A DNA stretch of 64,000 nt from RUG369 sp050949645 (GCA_050949645.1 JBMNGC010000001.1:1488001-1552000); one strand, 5' to 3'. Shown: positions 29,201 through 37,984, counted from the stretch's first letter. Numbers and translations are program-made. Notes: generated by a model from the sequence alone, not told the origin.

Positions 29201-29690
29201 AAAGGTCGGTGATTCCAGGATAGACGCGGTTCTTATTCCCAAGGGCGAAACGCGCTCCCATTTCCGATTTGGCGTAGGGATCGACCTCGAAGATCCTCAC
29301 TCGACGGCGCTAGCGTACGCGGACGTCCCGCCTTTTATCCTCAAAGACGCCCCCTGTCCGCGTAGAATGTTCTCGCAATTTTTCCACGTGAACCGCCAGA
29401 ACGTTAAGATACTCGAAGAATCGCCGATTATGGAAGAAAACGCCGACCAAAAGCCCAAAGCGCGCGGTGGGCGTATTAACGACGGCTTTATCGGGGTGCG
29501 ACTCGTTCTTTTGGAAACGCATAGCGCCAAAACGGAAACGACGCTTCGATCGTTGCTACCGATCAATCGAGTAGAAGAGGTCAACCTGATCGACGCCCCC
29601 TTGGACAACGAGCTCGTTGTGAAGAATGGAGTGTCGATCAACTTGACCTTCAAGCCGCGCGAGCTCCGCATTTTAAACCTTTATTTTTAA
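26265..29690 (+). CDS. large GH38-like (alpha-mannosidase-related) protein
   Basis: About 1141 residues, no signal peptide, so presumably cytoplasmic. The N-terminal half resembles the GH38/GH57 alpha/beta-barrel region (LAQAKEYFFPTATKFIDLTW, then FIKEEVEAERVKIIGSDEWE and FGRQEAGYAQIMPQLLKMSG). The C-terminal third resembles the GH38 beta-sandwich domains (YFELRIDPATGAIRRLSSFD). A charged coiled-coil-like insertion lies at about 530-640. The catalytic nucleophile could not be assigned, so activity is uncertain. I start at ATG 26265; a TTG at 26253 would add four residues. It ends 25 bases from the convergent TolC-like gene. Confidence 0.6.
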   Translation: MISLIPCYSLEDFSLYRKASDVDEIFSAWSALYHPALVAHFDEAPRWEAAGSPSMAKTRRLVVIPPCAEYLVSHSWIKAAKEEGAVVIRHISDRDAILAEAFDQLGIDPRPNSANLPPLPEIPSAHQEKEQEKPRKEYPYDDVAETFLAAGLCCLMEELLTRKLRYMSNLDQISFNTRIVDASKAYMSGDAEESEKNLQKAFDLLAQAKEYFFPTATKFIDLTWVLREDLKSDLLSMLKNRRLRKEQSNLVLPVPVLKDCAARYPETLQFIKEEVEAERVKIIGSDEWEAPLYLMSPMEIARELKRGRDEYLRLLGTAPIVFGRQEAGYAQIMPQLLKMSGYRGALARTGDGWTLLEKKTDRSQIRWQGRDGSMIAAICKIPLDASNAEDILQMPDKIGNSYYSEDASAIVFSHRPNKESRWLRDILRMDRYSPVLGKFYDINEYLRITDGTGDKEKFVKDRFKTNFLTRSAKRDRADLVSLWPQRRRLGLAHSALSQLETTLRCLVFKVRNDANKKLEPLFEKYIQDSNALKEEIDATLCELDERLLPVEAPEVEPVDFTARFKNLEEKKAALEETASQFLSLALDSSEQKRDPEFPEELENDRGFLIVNASSTPQDFVWETRDRSEDEDQTEQDKAKRLLMTSLREKLVNRQDGALRAFSKDDSSRWRYCATIPANASLWIPAFDEVDCHFLTRPLFETTEGPTPLMRDDAKSNGSAPSEKSAETASKRGSFFKRFASKLRGDVANTAACAASYAQERGRPLAEYVEYRYSAAESDRFYALRNDYFELRIDPATGAIRRLSSFDTNATFSNGVLRQPSLGNRFAWDVAFRLPNELLQQDTRPETDSHFGYTIPAADKITVVDSGPGIGRLQIEGRMVAPSGEVAGTFKEILTTRLRSRVIDVDLEIEPQFEPGVRPWKSYYACRFAWKDVFADIRGGVAASLIGTERNYLQAPECVDLRSEGTVGITILSAGLPYFKKVGDSRIDAVLIPKGETRSHFRFGVGIDLEDPHSTALAYADVPPFILKDAPCPRRMFSQFFHVNRQNVKILEESPIMEENADQKPKARGGRINDGFIGVRLVLLETHSAKTETTLRSLLPINRVEEVNLIDAPLDNELVVKNGVSINLTFKPRELRILNLYF

Positions 29691-29715
29691 CGAGCTCGCT
29701 CCATAGGCCAAAAGA

Positions 29716-31377
29716 TTAGAGATTCCCGACCGCGCTCTTAAGATGTTCCGTAGCGAGCATCGCGTCGTATTTGGCGTTCGTGTATCCGCTCTTAGCGGCG
29801 GTCAGTCGAGTCGACGCGTCGAGCGCTTCCGTATGATTCAAGACGCCCTCCTGGAATCCGCGCGTCACGACGCGGTGGTTTTCCTGAGCCTGCTCGACGG
29901 CAACCCTGGCAATCTCAATGCGCTCGTAGGCTTCCCTCTGCAGGAGCCACGCCTGGCGCACCTGCATTCGTATTCCGGACTCGGCCTCCTCGCGCATTCT
30001 GGCGGCCGCCATCGCATTCTGGCGCGCCGTCTGCTGGCGAGCGCGGCTTGTGCCGCCGTCGAAAGGAGTCCACGTTACGCCAATCGAGGCGGTCGCGTTG
30101 CTGTTCGCGGTCATATGACTGTTTTCAACGTAGGAATAGGCGCCCATCGCGGCGACCTGCGGTCTGACGTCGGCGCGCGCAACGTTGACCTGCGCTTCGA
30201 ACGCGCGTCTTTCCGCGCTGAGCGCCTTAAGCTCGCCGCGAGTCGCAACGGCGGCGTCCATCAGCGCGTCCACGTCGCTAAGAGGCGCGTGCGGCTCGCG
30301 GTCCTGCAAAACGACGGGCGAGTCGAGCGGACGCCACAACACGCGGTTGTACGCCGTTTCGGCGATGGTCTGAGCGGTCGCGACCTGCAGCTCCACCTGT
30401 TGCGCTTCTGAATATGCCACCTGTGCGGCAAGCACGACGTTCCGCGTCACGACGCCGACTTTCTCCATTCTCGTCGCGTCGTTAAGGTGACTCTGCGCCG
30501 TCGCGACCGCTTCAACGGCAACCTGGTGCAAGCTTCGCATTCGAAGAACGAGAAAATAGGCTTCCGTTGCTTCAAGCTTGACCTTTTGAAGATCAATCTC
30601 CTCGCCCGCGGCGATCGCTTGCGTCAACGCTTCAGCTTCCTGCGCCAATGCTCGGACGCGTCCGCCAAGATAAACTGGAATCACAACCGAGGTAACCGTC
30701 GTCACAAAATCTTTATCAACGAGGGGCGTCGTCACTGGAAGCTGCGTCGGCATACCTGCCAGGGCGGGCGCAATCGCCTCCACGACCTCCGGCGGAAGAA
30801 CGCTCGTTATCGTCGACATCGTGCCTCCAAGATCGACGTTCGACCTTGCCTTCGGCTGATTCAGCAGTCCGGTGTACGCCGTTGTATTGTTAATTTTAGG
30901 ATTGCGCAGCGAAAGCGCGGCGTCGACGGCAGATTGAGACGCGCCGCGTCTGAGCGCGAGCGCACGCTGAGTGCGGCTCTGTTCGACAGCAATCTGGATT
31001 GCCTCCTCAAGCGTTTCGCCATGGACGTCCTCTTCCCACGATTCTTGCTCATATCGCGCGTTGTCCGACGATCTAGCATAATTTGTAACCTGAGATTCCG
31101 GATAATCTGGCAATCTTTTGAATTCAGTTTGAGCGTCGGCGTCATTGACCGCAAACTCTGGCGAGGGCGCATGAGAAAGTTCGCTGTCGTCGGGCGTGGA
31201 ATATGAATAAGACCGAACGCCGTAAGCGCTCTGCGCGAACGCTGCGCCGCCGCTCCAAGCTGCGACGCTGATTGCGACCAGCGCCAGAACGACGGTATGA
31301 CGACGGAGTCCTACGCTCTTGGCGCAAAGCGCCAGACGCCCTGCTCGCATCCTCTTGAAGCTTACGTCCTTCTTCAT
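29716..31377 (-). CDS. TolC-family outer-membrane efflux protein
   Basis: About 553 residues. It starts with a basic region and a hydrophobic signal (VVLALVAISVAAWSGGAAFAQ) and then a variable Ser/Asp/Glu-rich stretch. It continues with two outer-membrane efflux protein repeats: long coiled coils (VRALAQEAEALTQAIAAGEE; ARMREEAESGIRMQVRQAWL) and the beta-strand phrase SIGVTWTPFDGG, common in TolC/NodT channels. I start at ATG 31377; an upstream frame to 31482 has no signal-peptide logic. No membrane-fusion or RND/ABC partner gene is adjacent, so the pump it serves is unknown. Confidence 0.85.
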   Translation of the reverse strand: MKKDVSFKRMRAGRLALCAKSVGLRRHTVVLALVAISVAAWSGGAAFAQSAYGVRSYSYSTPDDSELSHAPSPEFAVNDADAQTEFKRLPDYPESQVTNYARSSDNARYEQESWEEDVHGETLEEAIQIAVEQSRTQRALALRRGASQSAVDAALSLRNPKINNTTAYTGLLNQPKARSNVDLGGTMSTITSVLPPEVVEAIAPALAGMPTQLPVTTPLVDKDFVTTVTSVVIPVYLGGRVRALAQEAEALTQAIAAGEEIDLQKVKLEATEAYFLVLRMRSLHQVAVEAVATAQSHLNDATRMEKVGVVTRNVVLAAQVAYSEAQQVELQVATAQTIAETAYNRVLWRPLDSPVVLQDREPHAPLSDVDALMDAAVATRGELKALSAERRAFEAQVNVARADVRPQVAAMGAYSYVENSHMTANSNATASIGVTWTPFDGGTSRARQQTARQNAMAAARMREEAESGIRMQVRQAWLLQREAYERIEIARVAVEQAQENHRVVTRGFQEGVLNHTEALDASTRLTAAKSGYTNAKYDAMLATEHLKSAVGNL

Positions 31378-31903
31378 CTGTTTTCCTATCCCTGCCGCTG
31401 GCTCTTCAATCTCTACGGCGCAAAGAGCGGTGAGACCGAAGGTCCACGCTCGATCAAGGTTATATTCGAAAGCTACGCCCAAAAGTTAACTTGACTTGAC
31501 TTTTCATTCGCTTCCTAATATTACAAAAATGCGCCTAAAAACGGCTCTATCGCTAAATCGGCTTTTTCACACATAGAGTTTTAACAAATATATGAAATTT
31601 AACAGTAAGGCCGCTTGTGGCGATATTATGAGAAGTAAGGAGCGGTTGAATAAGAAGCCATAATGGCGGCGTCGATCTGACGCTTTGCTGACTTAACTCA
31701 ATTAATCCCGTAAGTCCGACGATCAAAGAATGCAAATGACCAACAGAAAACGTTCGATCGGCGTCGCGATTGACAACAAGCCGGCGCGCACGTCCCCGAG
31801 GATAGAAATAGGGAGACCCTGCCGACAGAAAAAGGGGCGCTCAGGAAAAACGAGAGCATTGACGCGCAGCCCAACGCTCTACACAAATGGGTAAGACGAA
31901 AAC
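31378..31903. other. 526-base intergenic region between the TolC-like gene and csrA
   Basis: Both flanking genes are on the minus strand, so it holds the csrA 3' end and the TolC-like 5' region. The left part is AT-rich. No convincing gene or promoter was identified; two minus-strand frames of about 60 codons look spurious (Cys/Phe/Ser-rich, no SD). Confidence 0.5.
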
Positions 31904-32218
31904 TCAGCTAGAACGTGGTTGACCTTCGCTTTTGTGCGAAGAGTTCCCTTTCTTTAGACGCGGATTCTCCTTCTTGGGACGCTCGTTCTTCTTTTGAGGA
32001 CGAAGGACGGCGCCCTGGGAAGACATATCGAGAGTGACGACCTCGTCTGCCTTAGCCGCACGTTTAATCTTTTCAAGAACTTCGCTACGATAGACCGCGA
32101 CTTCAGGCGGCGCCTCTATTCCCAGTTGAACCTTATCGCCGCGAACGTCGACTATAACGATGCGAATGTTTCCATTGACGAAAACGCTCTCGTTCTTCTT
32201 GCGCGAAAGAACCAACAT
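31904..32218 (-). CDS. csrA: CsrA carbon storage regulator with extended tail
   Basis: CsrA dimers bind GGA motifs in mRNA leaders to repress or stabilise translation. Residues 1-65 give the complete family fold (MLVLSRKKNESVFVNGNIRI, then VDVRGDKVQLGIEAPPEVAVYR). The protein continues to 104 residues with a Lys/Arg/Pro/Glu/Ser-rich tail, whereas most CsrA proteins are 55-75 residues. The start is ATG 32218 with AGGAGG 9 bases upstream; a longer frame to 32317 is not needed. It is probably monocistronic. Confidence 0.95.
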   Translation of the reverse strand: MLVLSRKKNESVFVNGNIRIVIVDVRGDKVQLGIEAPPEVAVYRSEVLEKIKRAAKADEVVTLDMSSQGAVLRPQKKNERPKKENPRLKKGNSSHKSEGQPRSS

Positions 32219-32304
32219 AACGGTTTTCCTCCTGAAAAACGTGATCAGACTTCCTCTGGAGTCGCGTCCGCTTTCGACCGTCGCCCCTCCCTGACTATCA
32301 CGAT

Positions 32305-32332
32305 ATTTTACTCTCAAAAAGTAATTTTACAA
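32305..32332 (-). promoter_or_regulatory. candidate promoter for csrA
   Basis: TTGTAA (32332-32327), 16-base spacer, TAAAAT (32310-32305) on the minus strand, about 90 bases before the csrA ATG, in an AT-rich stretch. Confidence 0.4.
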
Positions 32333-32508
32333 TGAACATGGCAGTTTTACATAACAATTTTATTAGTTTTCTCTCCCATGGTCAGGAGGAAGTCTATCCG
32401 TGAAAAAGCGGCGTACAACCGACTCTGGGACTATGCGTGGTCGGCTTTTGCGTTATGATTGACTGTAAGTAAGTTCAGTAAACGCATTACAATATAGATA
32501 GGAAAAGC

Positions 32509-33480
32509 ATGATCACGAACGCGACGCCTCTGACGCCAATACTCCTCCCTTTGGTCGACACGCACGCGCATATTAACCTTGATCCATTCGACTCGGACCT
32601 CGAGGACCTGATCGCAAGGTCGCGCGCTGGACAATTCCCGGAAATGAAGGGACGACAGATTGGCGCTGATCCGGTCGCGCAGCCCTTCGTTTCTGGACTG
32701 ATTTGTCCCGCCGTCGACCTTGAAACGTCGCTCCGCGCGTTGGCTATCGCAAAAAAACACCCCTTTGTCTTTGCGGCCGCCGGCGCTCATCCGAACCATA
32801 TCTCGCTCCTCAAACCGGGGGAATGGGACGAGATATGCCAACTGATTGAGAAGGAAACGCGTCCCGGAAGCGCTTCCGGCAAACTCGTTGCGCTCGGCGA
32901 AACGGGACTCGACCGATATTGGGACAAATCGCCATTTGAACTTCAACAAAAATATTTCCTTCAAACGCTCGAGCAGGGACGACGCACAAAGCTGCCCGTC
33001 ATCATCCATTCCCGAGACGCAAACGACGACCTCGACAGGATCCTTTGCGATTTCTATTCCGACGAACGACCTGACTGGAACGTTGGAGTCGTTCATTCCT
33101 TTAGCGGAACGCCTGAGCAGGCAGAACGCTGGCTTGAACTCGGCTTTTATCTCGGATTCGGAGGACTTGTCACCTACAAAAGTAGGAGTGTCTCCGACAT
33201 TTGGGAAGCTGCGCGCCTCGCCCCCGCTGATCGAATTCTCCTGGAAACGGATTGTCCGTTTCTCACGCCCCACCCGGCGCGCGGCAAGATCGATCGCAAC
33301 GAGCCTATCCTTACGACGTTCGTCGCCAAGCGCCTTGCGGAATTACGCGGCGTCTCAGCGCGCGAGGTTGCGCTCCAAACGGCAAAAAACGCCGCCGCGC
33401 TCTTCAAACTCCCGCCTTTGCCTGAACTTCCTGAAGAAGTCAAAGAGGAATCCAGGTCCGCCTCTAAGGCGCGTTCCTGA
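32509..33480 (+). CDS. tatD: TatD-family metal-dependent deoxyribonuclease
   Basis: TIM-barrel hydrolase of the TatD family, 323 residues, with the metal-binding motifs in order: DTHAHIN (17-23), GAHPNH, GETGLDRYWD, the HSRDAND segment, VVHSFSG and ETDCPFLTPHP. The family are 3'-5' DNases/hydrolases with two metal ions. Lengths are normal apart from an N-terminal insertion after DPFDSDLED and a short charged tail. SD AGGAA lies before ATG 32509. Convention would also allow the name ycfH. Confidence 0.92.
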   Translation: MITNATPLTPILLPLVDTHAHINLDPFDSDLEDLIARSRAGQFPEMKGRQIGADPVAQPFVSGLICPAVDLETSLRALAIAKKHPFVFAAAGAHPNHISLLKPGEWDEICQLIEKETRPGSASGKLVALGETGLDRYWDKSPFELQQKYFLQTLEQGRRTKLPVIIHSRDANDDLDRILCDFYSDERPDWNVGVVHSFSGTPEQAERWLELGFYLGFGGLVTYKSRSVSDIWEAARLAPADRILLETDCPFLTPHPARGKIDRNEPILTTFVAKRLAELRGVSAREVALQTAKNAAALFKLPPLPELPEEVKEESRSASKARS

Positions 33481-33744
33481 TCGTGGCATTCAAGGTTCTT
33501 TGTCTTGCGATACGCCCAACGCTACGGTCAAATTTTTGACAAAATGACGTCGCGTCCCTCGGTTTTCGCCGGATTACGACTTGATTTAATCGCGGTAAAA
33601 CCATATCGTTGCCATGACAAATTCGATTTAAAGCCGTATCGACGCCTCTCGCGTCGACGGTTAACGAGACGGCGTGACGACGGCGTTCATTTTCACGCCG
33701 TCCATGGAGTGCGTTGCGCTTGATACAGAAGTCAGAGGAAACCA

Positions 33745-35376
33745 ATGTCCAGCAGTTATTCGCCCATGGGTCGCAAGACCTTGCTCGTGTTGACGCTTTT
33801 CATACTCGCGGCGCTCGCGACGTCCGCCAACGTCTTCGGGCAACCGGCGAGAAACGCCGCCAACAACGCGCTTCCGCGCACCGGACCGCTCGCTAGGCCG
33901 ATGCAGGGTCAGAGAACGGCTCCCGGCGGCGCGCTGGGCGCTAAGGCGAGCGCCAGACAAACGCCCGCCGCTCCTCTGAAAAACTCCTGCGTGTTGAAGT
34001 CGTCCCACACGGTCGGTTCGACTGACGTCGTCGAGGTCGCGATGGAGGCGTCGGGCGAGGTCTTGCAAACAAATGAGAACGGCAAAACAGATCGCTCGCA
34101 AATGGAAGTCGTCGCAGGCTTTAAGTATGAAGAGCGTTTCGATCAGTATTCGACCAACGGTCCAATGCGAACGTTCCGTTGTTACGAACAGGCGGGCATG
34201 AAGCGCAAGCTTGGCGCAAACGTCGAACGTTCGCTACTCGACAGCTCGCGCAAGTTCATCATTTCGGAATTTGACGGCAAGGAAACGCGTATTTATTCGA
34301 CCGGCGGTTCCATGAAGAACGAGCAGTACGCGCTCATCCATGAACTTTATTTTAATACGACGCTTCTCGATCGACTTCTACCAAATCGCGAAGTCAAACT
34401 TGGCGAAGACTGGCAACTTCCCGACGACGTGGTCGTCGCGCTCTTCGGCGTCGACGCAATTGCGAACAACACTCTGCACCTGACGCTCACCTCCGTCTCA
34501 GACGCCTTTGCCGAAGTGGGGATCTACCTGACAGGCAAACAAGGCTCCGACAACGCACCCGCGACCAGTACGCTGGAATGCGCGTCCGAGGGCGCGAGTC
34601 TCGGGCTCGACATGGAGGGTAAGTTCCAGTTCGATCTCTCGACGAACCGTATCACATGGTTCGGACTTAACATCGAAGAGCGCCGCTCTGAAAGCGTCGC
34701 AACGCCGGGCCTGAAATGGTCTGCGACCATCAAGATCAATGTTGCGCCCCTCAAAGAGCCGGTAAAGCTCACCGACGACGTCGTTAAGTCCTTCAAGGCG
34801 CAACCCACCCCTGAACAGCTCATGCTCTACTACAACGCGAAGAACGGACCGTGGAAGTTCCGACATTCTCGCGCCTGGAAGATGATCGAAGACGGCGAGA
34901 AAATCACCTCTCTCTGCTATCTCAGGGGCGGCGAGGCGGTTGCGCAGTGCAACCTCCTCTCTAACGGAAAAATTGAGCTCAGCTCGAAGCCGACCCTTGA
35001 AGGCTACAAAGACGAGATCAAGAAGGGACTCGGCCCTCGATTCGCTGAATTCAAACAGCAAGCGGCTTACGAGGGTCCCGGCGAGGTCTCCATCTATTAC
35101 GTCGTCGCCGACGGACATTATGAGGAGCTGCCCTTCCGCTGGATCTACTACCTTGTCACGGATAAAGACGGCAACCAAGCGACAATCATGTTCGAGCTTC
35201 GCGCCGACCTTCTCGATAAGTATGATGATTCAGGAAATGATATTGTCGAATCGTTCGTGCTCGTGCCGCGTTCCACCGCCGGTCTGCGCGAGACGCTTCA
35301 GCATGAGGCCCACTCCGCTGCGAACGCCAACTCGCCCGTTCCTCAAAACGCTGGGATCAACGCCGTGAAACAATGA
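33745..35376 (+). CDS. secreted protein of unknown function
   Basis: A 543-residue protein with SD GAGGAAA, a signal peptide (residues about 10-32, LLVLTLFILAALATSANVFG) and a Pro/Ala/Arg-rich linker to about residue 75. A mostly beta-structured domain follows to about 370, then a second alpha/beta domain (375-510) beginning PTPEQLMLYYNAKNGPWKF. I do not recognise a family. It may be cell-wall or outer-surface associated. A weak promoter (TTGATT-N17-TATCGT, 33581-33609) precedes it and a GC hairpin follows. Confidence 0.8.
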   Translation: MSSSYSPMGRKTLLVLTLFILAALATSANVFGQPARNAANNALPRTGPLARPMQGQRTAPGGALGAKASARQTPAAPLKNSCVLKSSHTVGSTDVVEVAMEASGEVLQTNENGKTDRSQMEVVAGFKYEERFDQYSTNGPMRTFRCYEQAGMKRKLGANVERSLLDSSRKFIISEFDGKETRIYSTGGSMKNEQYALIHELYFNTTLLDRLLPNREVKLGEDWQLPDDVVVALFGVDAIANNTLHLTLTSVSDAFAEVGIYLTGKQGSDNAPATSTLECASEGASLGLDMEGKFQFDLSTNRITWFGLNIEERRSESVATPGLKWSATIKINVAPLKEPVKLTDDVVKSFKAQPTPEQLMLYYNAKNGPWKFRHSRAWKMIEDGEKITSLCYLRGGEAVAQCNLLSNGKIELSSKPTLEGYKDEIKKGLGPRFAEFKQQAAYEGPGEVSIYYVVADGHYEELPFRWIYYLVTDKDGNQATIMFELRADLLDKYDDSGNDIVESFVLVPRSTAGLRETLQHEAHSAANANSPVPQNAGINAVKQ

Positions 35377-35405
35377 GCGAATCCTTATCGTTTGAACTCT
35401 GTTAC

Positions 35406-35441
35406 GCCGCAATGCTCGACCGCGCGTCGCTCCGTTGCGGC
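35406..35441 (+). terminator. hairpin after the secreted unknown gene
   Basis: GCCGCAA/TTGCGGC stem with a GC-rich loop, followed by an ATTCT-type stretch. It overlaps an alternative upstream TTG start for nth and so argues against that start. Confidence 0.4.
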
Positions 35442-35464
35442 ATTCTCTATTCACGCGTTACAAT

Positions 35465-36187
35465 ATGAAGAAACAGGAATCGTCGAACGCGCAGGCAAAA
35501 AAAACGCCGGCCGCAAAGAAAAAATCGGTTAAGTCGGGCGCACGCAAAATTACAGACGCCACTCGAAAAAAACTCGTCAAACAAACGCTCGAAGCGCTTC
35601 GCGAGGAATACCCCAACCCATCGACCGCGCTCGTCTACGGCGATCCGTTTCAGCTTCTCGTCGCCGTCATTCTCTCCGCTCAGTGCACTGACAAACGCGT
35701 CAATATGGTAACGCCGACGCTCTTCAAACTCTTTCCAACCGTGAAAGCGTTCGCCGACGCGCCGATTCAGGAGCTGGAAGAAGCGATCAAGACATGCGGA
35801 TTCTATCGTTCAAAGGCGCGCAACATCTCGAACGCGGCAAAAAAGATCGTCGCGGAGCATGCGGGGATCGTTCCCGACGACTTCGACAAACTCCTCGCGC
35901 TCCCGGGCGTTGGGCGAAAAACCGCCAACTGTGTGATGGGAAACGCGTTTCAAATTGCGTCGGGATTCGTGGTCGACACGCACGTGATGCGGCTCAGTCG
36001 TAAAATCGGACTCTCCGACGAAAAGACGCCGGAAAAGGTTGAAGCGGATCTTAACCGGCTCGTTCCGCGCGACGAGTGGATCGACGCAAGTCACCGACTC
36101 ATCTATCTCGGTCGGCAATATTGCATCGCACGGCGTCCATTATGCCAGAAATGCCCGCTCGAGTCCTTCTGCCTCAAACGTCCTTGA
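35465..36187 (+). CDS. nth: endonuclease III (DNA glycosylase/AP lyase)
   Basis: Removes oxidised pyrimidines and cleaves abasic sites in base-excision repair. The 240-residue product has a Lys-rich N-terminal extension (1-30), the HhH motif LPGVGRKTANCV with catalytic Lys152, the catalytic Asp171 in VVDTHVMRLSRKIG, and the Fe-S motif C220-X6-C227-X2-C230-X5-C236. All key residues are present, unlike in the Nth-like gene at 1-1116. ATG 35465 fits the family start; TTG 35435 is possible. Confidence 0.95.
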   Translation: MKKQESSNAQAKKTPAAKKKSVKSGARKITDATRKKLVKQTLEALREEYPNPSTALVYGDPFQLLVAVILSAQCTDKRVNMVTPTLFKLFPTVKAFADAPIQELEEAIKTCGFYRSKARNISNAAKKIVAEHAGIVPDDFDKLLALPGVGRKTANCVMGNAFQIASGFVVDTHVMRLSRKIGLSDEKTPEKVEADLNRLVPRDEWIDASHRLIYLGRQYCIARRPLCQKCPLESFCLKRP

Positions 36188-36207
36188 ACCGAGTTTAGAA
36201 ATGACGC

Positions 36208-36234
36208 GACCGTTGCCATGTCGCGGCAACGGTC
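36208..36234. terminator. bidirectional hairpin between nth and mrp
   Basis: Perfect 10-bp stem GACCGTTGCC/GGCAACGGTC with a 7-base loop, placed between two convergent genes 57 bases apart. It lacks a long U-run on either side. Confidence 0.6.
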
Positions 36235-36243
36235 GTTGCTGAC

Positions 36244-37119
36244 TCAGGAATCGCCATTCCCCGAATTACACGGCTTGGCCTTGCGATTCGCCTCGCACCG
36301 TTCAAGGATGTAAGCAAACGCTTCGTCCATCTGCGGCGAAGAAATTTCCTCAATCGATCCGGCGTCGCACGCGGCGGCTATCGAAGGGTCGATCGGGAGC
36401 CTGAAAATCTTATCAATTCCATGCTCGCGTGCGACCGCGTCTATCTTGCTCTCGCCGAAAACAGACAACTCCTCGCCGCAATGCGGACACTTGTAGTAAG
36501 ACATATTCTCAACGAGCGCGAGGACGGGAACCTTCATCATCTCCGCCATGCGAATCGCTTTCGTTACAATCATCGAGACGAGATCCTGCGGGGTCGCGAC
36601 AACGACAACGCCCTGCAGCGGAATCGATTGAAAGACGGTAAGGGGCACGTCGCCGGTTCCAGGAGGCATATCGACGAACATGAAATCGACGTCGCTCCAG
36701 ATCACGTCCTTCCAGAACTGCTTGACAACGCTAGAAATCATGGGACCACGCCAAACGACTGGTTGCGAAGGATCTTCCATGAGCAGATTGATCGAAGCGG
36801 CCGAGATTCCCGTCTTGGTCTGTACCGGCGTTATTCCAAACTGCGTCCCCGCCATGTTTTCCGTTATGCCGAACGCCTTAGGGATCGAGGGGCCCGTCAC
36901 GTCGGCGTCAAGGACCGCCGTCTGAAATCCACGACGTCTTGAAGCGCAGGCAAGCGCCGCAGAAACGAGGGATTTGCCAACCCCGCCCTTCCCGCTCACG
37001 ATTCCAACCACATTTTCAATCCGGCTCATTTCATGCGGAGATTCGAGCGTCGATTGGGGAGATTTGCGCGAAGGGCAATCCTCCCCGCAAGAACCGCAGT
37101 TATGCGAACAATCGCTCAT
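36244..37119 (-). CDS. mrp: Mrp/NBP35-type P-loop Fe-S cluster carrier
   Basis: ATP-binding Fe-S scaffold/carrier of the Mrp/ApbC/NBP35 family. The 291-residue product has four N-terminal cysteines (C4, C8, C11, C15), the deviant Walker A GKGGVGKS (43-50), DADVTGPSIP, FVDMPPGTGD and the CPHC pair (C211, C214) that binds the bridging cluster. The usual bacterial MIP18/DUF59 N-terminal domain is absent; the N-terminal Cys cluster recalls NBP35-type members. It lies 73 bases downstream of coaB on the same strand and is probably co-transcribed. Confidence 0.92.
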   Translation of the reverse strand: MSDCSHNCGSCGEDCPSRKSPQSTLESPHEMSRIENVVGIVSGKGGVGKSLVSAALACASRRRGFQTAVLDADVTGPSIPKAFGITENMAGTQFGITPVQTKTGISAASINLLMEDPSQPVVWRGPMISSVVKQFWKDVIWSDVDFMFVDMPPGTGDVPLTVFQSIPLQGVVVVATPQDLVSMIVTKAIRMAEMMKVPVLALVENMSYYKCPHCGEELSVFGESKIDAVAREHGIDKIFRLPIDPSIAAACDAGSIEEISSPQMDEAFAYILERCEANRKAKPCNSGNGDS

Positions 37120-37192
37120 CTTTGTTCCTTCCTAAAAGTTAACTGAAACACGCGCAAAAACGCAACAGAAAAGGCGTCAAAGCGAGAGGCGG

Positions 37193-37870
37193 TTAGCCGC
37201 GATTCCGCGCGAATTGTCGTATGACAGAAATGATTTTTGTCGCGACCTCATATTTATTGCCGTGCGCGCTGGCAAGACAGCTACCATTCGCGTCAAGGAC
37301 TTCTATGTCCGCGTCGTGACCGCTGAGCGACGAAGGGCCGTTGACCACAATAAGGTCGCAATGTTTACGTTGCAGCTTTTGCAACGCCTTCATATGGAAG
37401 TCGGACGTTTCAAGCGCAAACGCAACAAGCCACTGCCAACCCTTTGGATCGTTTTCGGCGCGTTTCATCGCGCCGAGAGCCGCCATGATATCGGGAGTCT
37501 CTCGCAATTGCAACATCAGCTCGCCGTGCGCTTCGGGTGTGCGAATGAAGTCTTCCTTCGACATCTTGCCGGGCAGGACGGTAAAGGGCTTATAATCGCA
37601 AGGCGCCGCCGCGCCGATCGCTCCAACGCATTCTCCAAACCGTTGCATCGCGGCAATGTGCATCTCGTCGGTCGACGTAACGTTTACAACTTCAGCGCCT
37701 TTCGGATACTCGATTTCGACCGGCCCGCTCACGACGATAACTTCAATTCCCGCATCGAGACACGCTTGGGCGAGGGCTGCGCCCATACGCCCGCTCGAGG
37801 CGTTAGTAAGGTAGCGAACTGGGTCAAGGTACTGGCGCGTGGGACCAGATGTAATGAGTACTTTGGACAT
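37193..37870 (-). CDS. coaB: phosphopantothenate-cysteine ligase domain protein (CoaB only)
   Basis: CoaB joins phosphopantothenate and cysteine in coenzyme A synthesis. Most bacteria fuse it to the flavin decarboxylase CoaC (Dfp). This 225-residue protein begins directly with the CoaB fold (KVLITSGPTRQYLDPVRYLTNASSGRMG), with AAAPCDYKP and the LIVVNGPSS motif, so it stands alone and CoaC must be encoded elsewhere. I chose ATG 37870 because the family begins there and the promoter at 37942-37969 gives it a sensible leader; a TTG at 37924 would be only about 11 bases from the transcript start. Confidence 0.88.
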   Translation of the reverse strand: MSKVLITSGPTRQYLDPVRYLTNASSGRMGAALAQACLDAGIEVIVVSGPVEIEYPKGAEVVNVTSTDEMHIAAMQRFGECVGAIGAAAPCDYKPFTVLPGKMSKEDFIRTPEAHGELMLQLRETPDIMAALGAMKRAENDPKGWQWLVAFALETSDFHMKALQKLQRKHCDLIVVNGPSSLSGHDADIEVLDANGSCLASAHGNKYEVATKIISVIRQFARNRG

Positions 37871-37941
37871 GGCGGAATCAAAAACCGGGTCAGAAGGGTC
37901 CCGGGGCGGCTTGTCACGTAACAAACCAAGCGGGATTCTTC

Positions 37942-37969
37942 AATATACTTTTTTCTCGAAAGCCGTCAA
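37942..37969 (-). promoter_or_regulatory. candidate sigma70 promoter for coaB-mrp
   Basis: TTGACG (37969-37964), 16-base spacer, TATATT (37947-37942), minus strand. Confidence 0.6.
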
Positions 37970-37984
37970 CCCACGCGTAAAAGG

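Noticed and set aside
29380..29396. CACGTG-centred sequence in the GH38-like gene
   Set aside because: Flanks do not match parS; it is coding sequence.
31698..31886. 62-codon minus-strand frame between csrA and the TolC-like gene
   Set aside because: Hydrophobic and Cys-rich with no SD or similarity; probably spurious.
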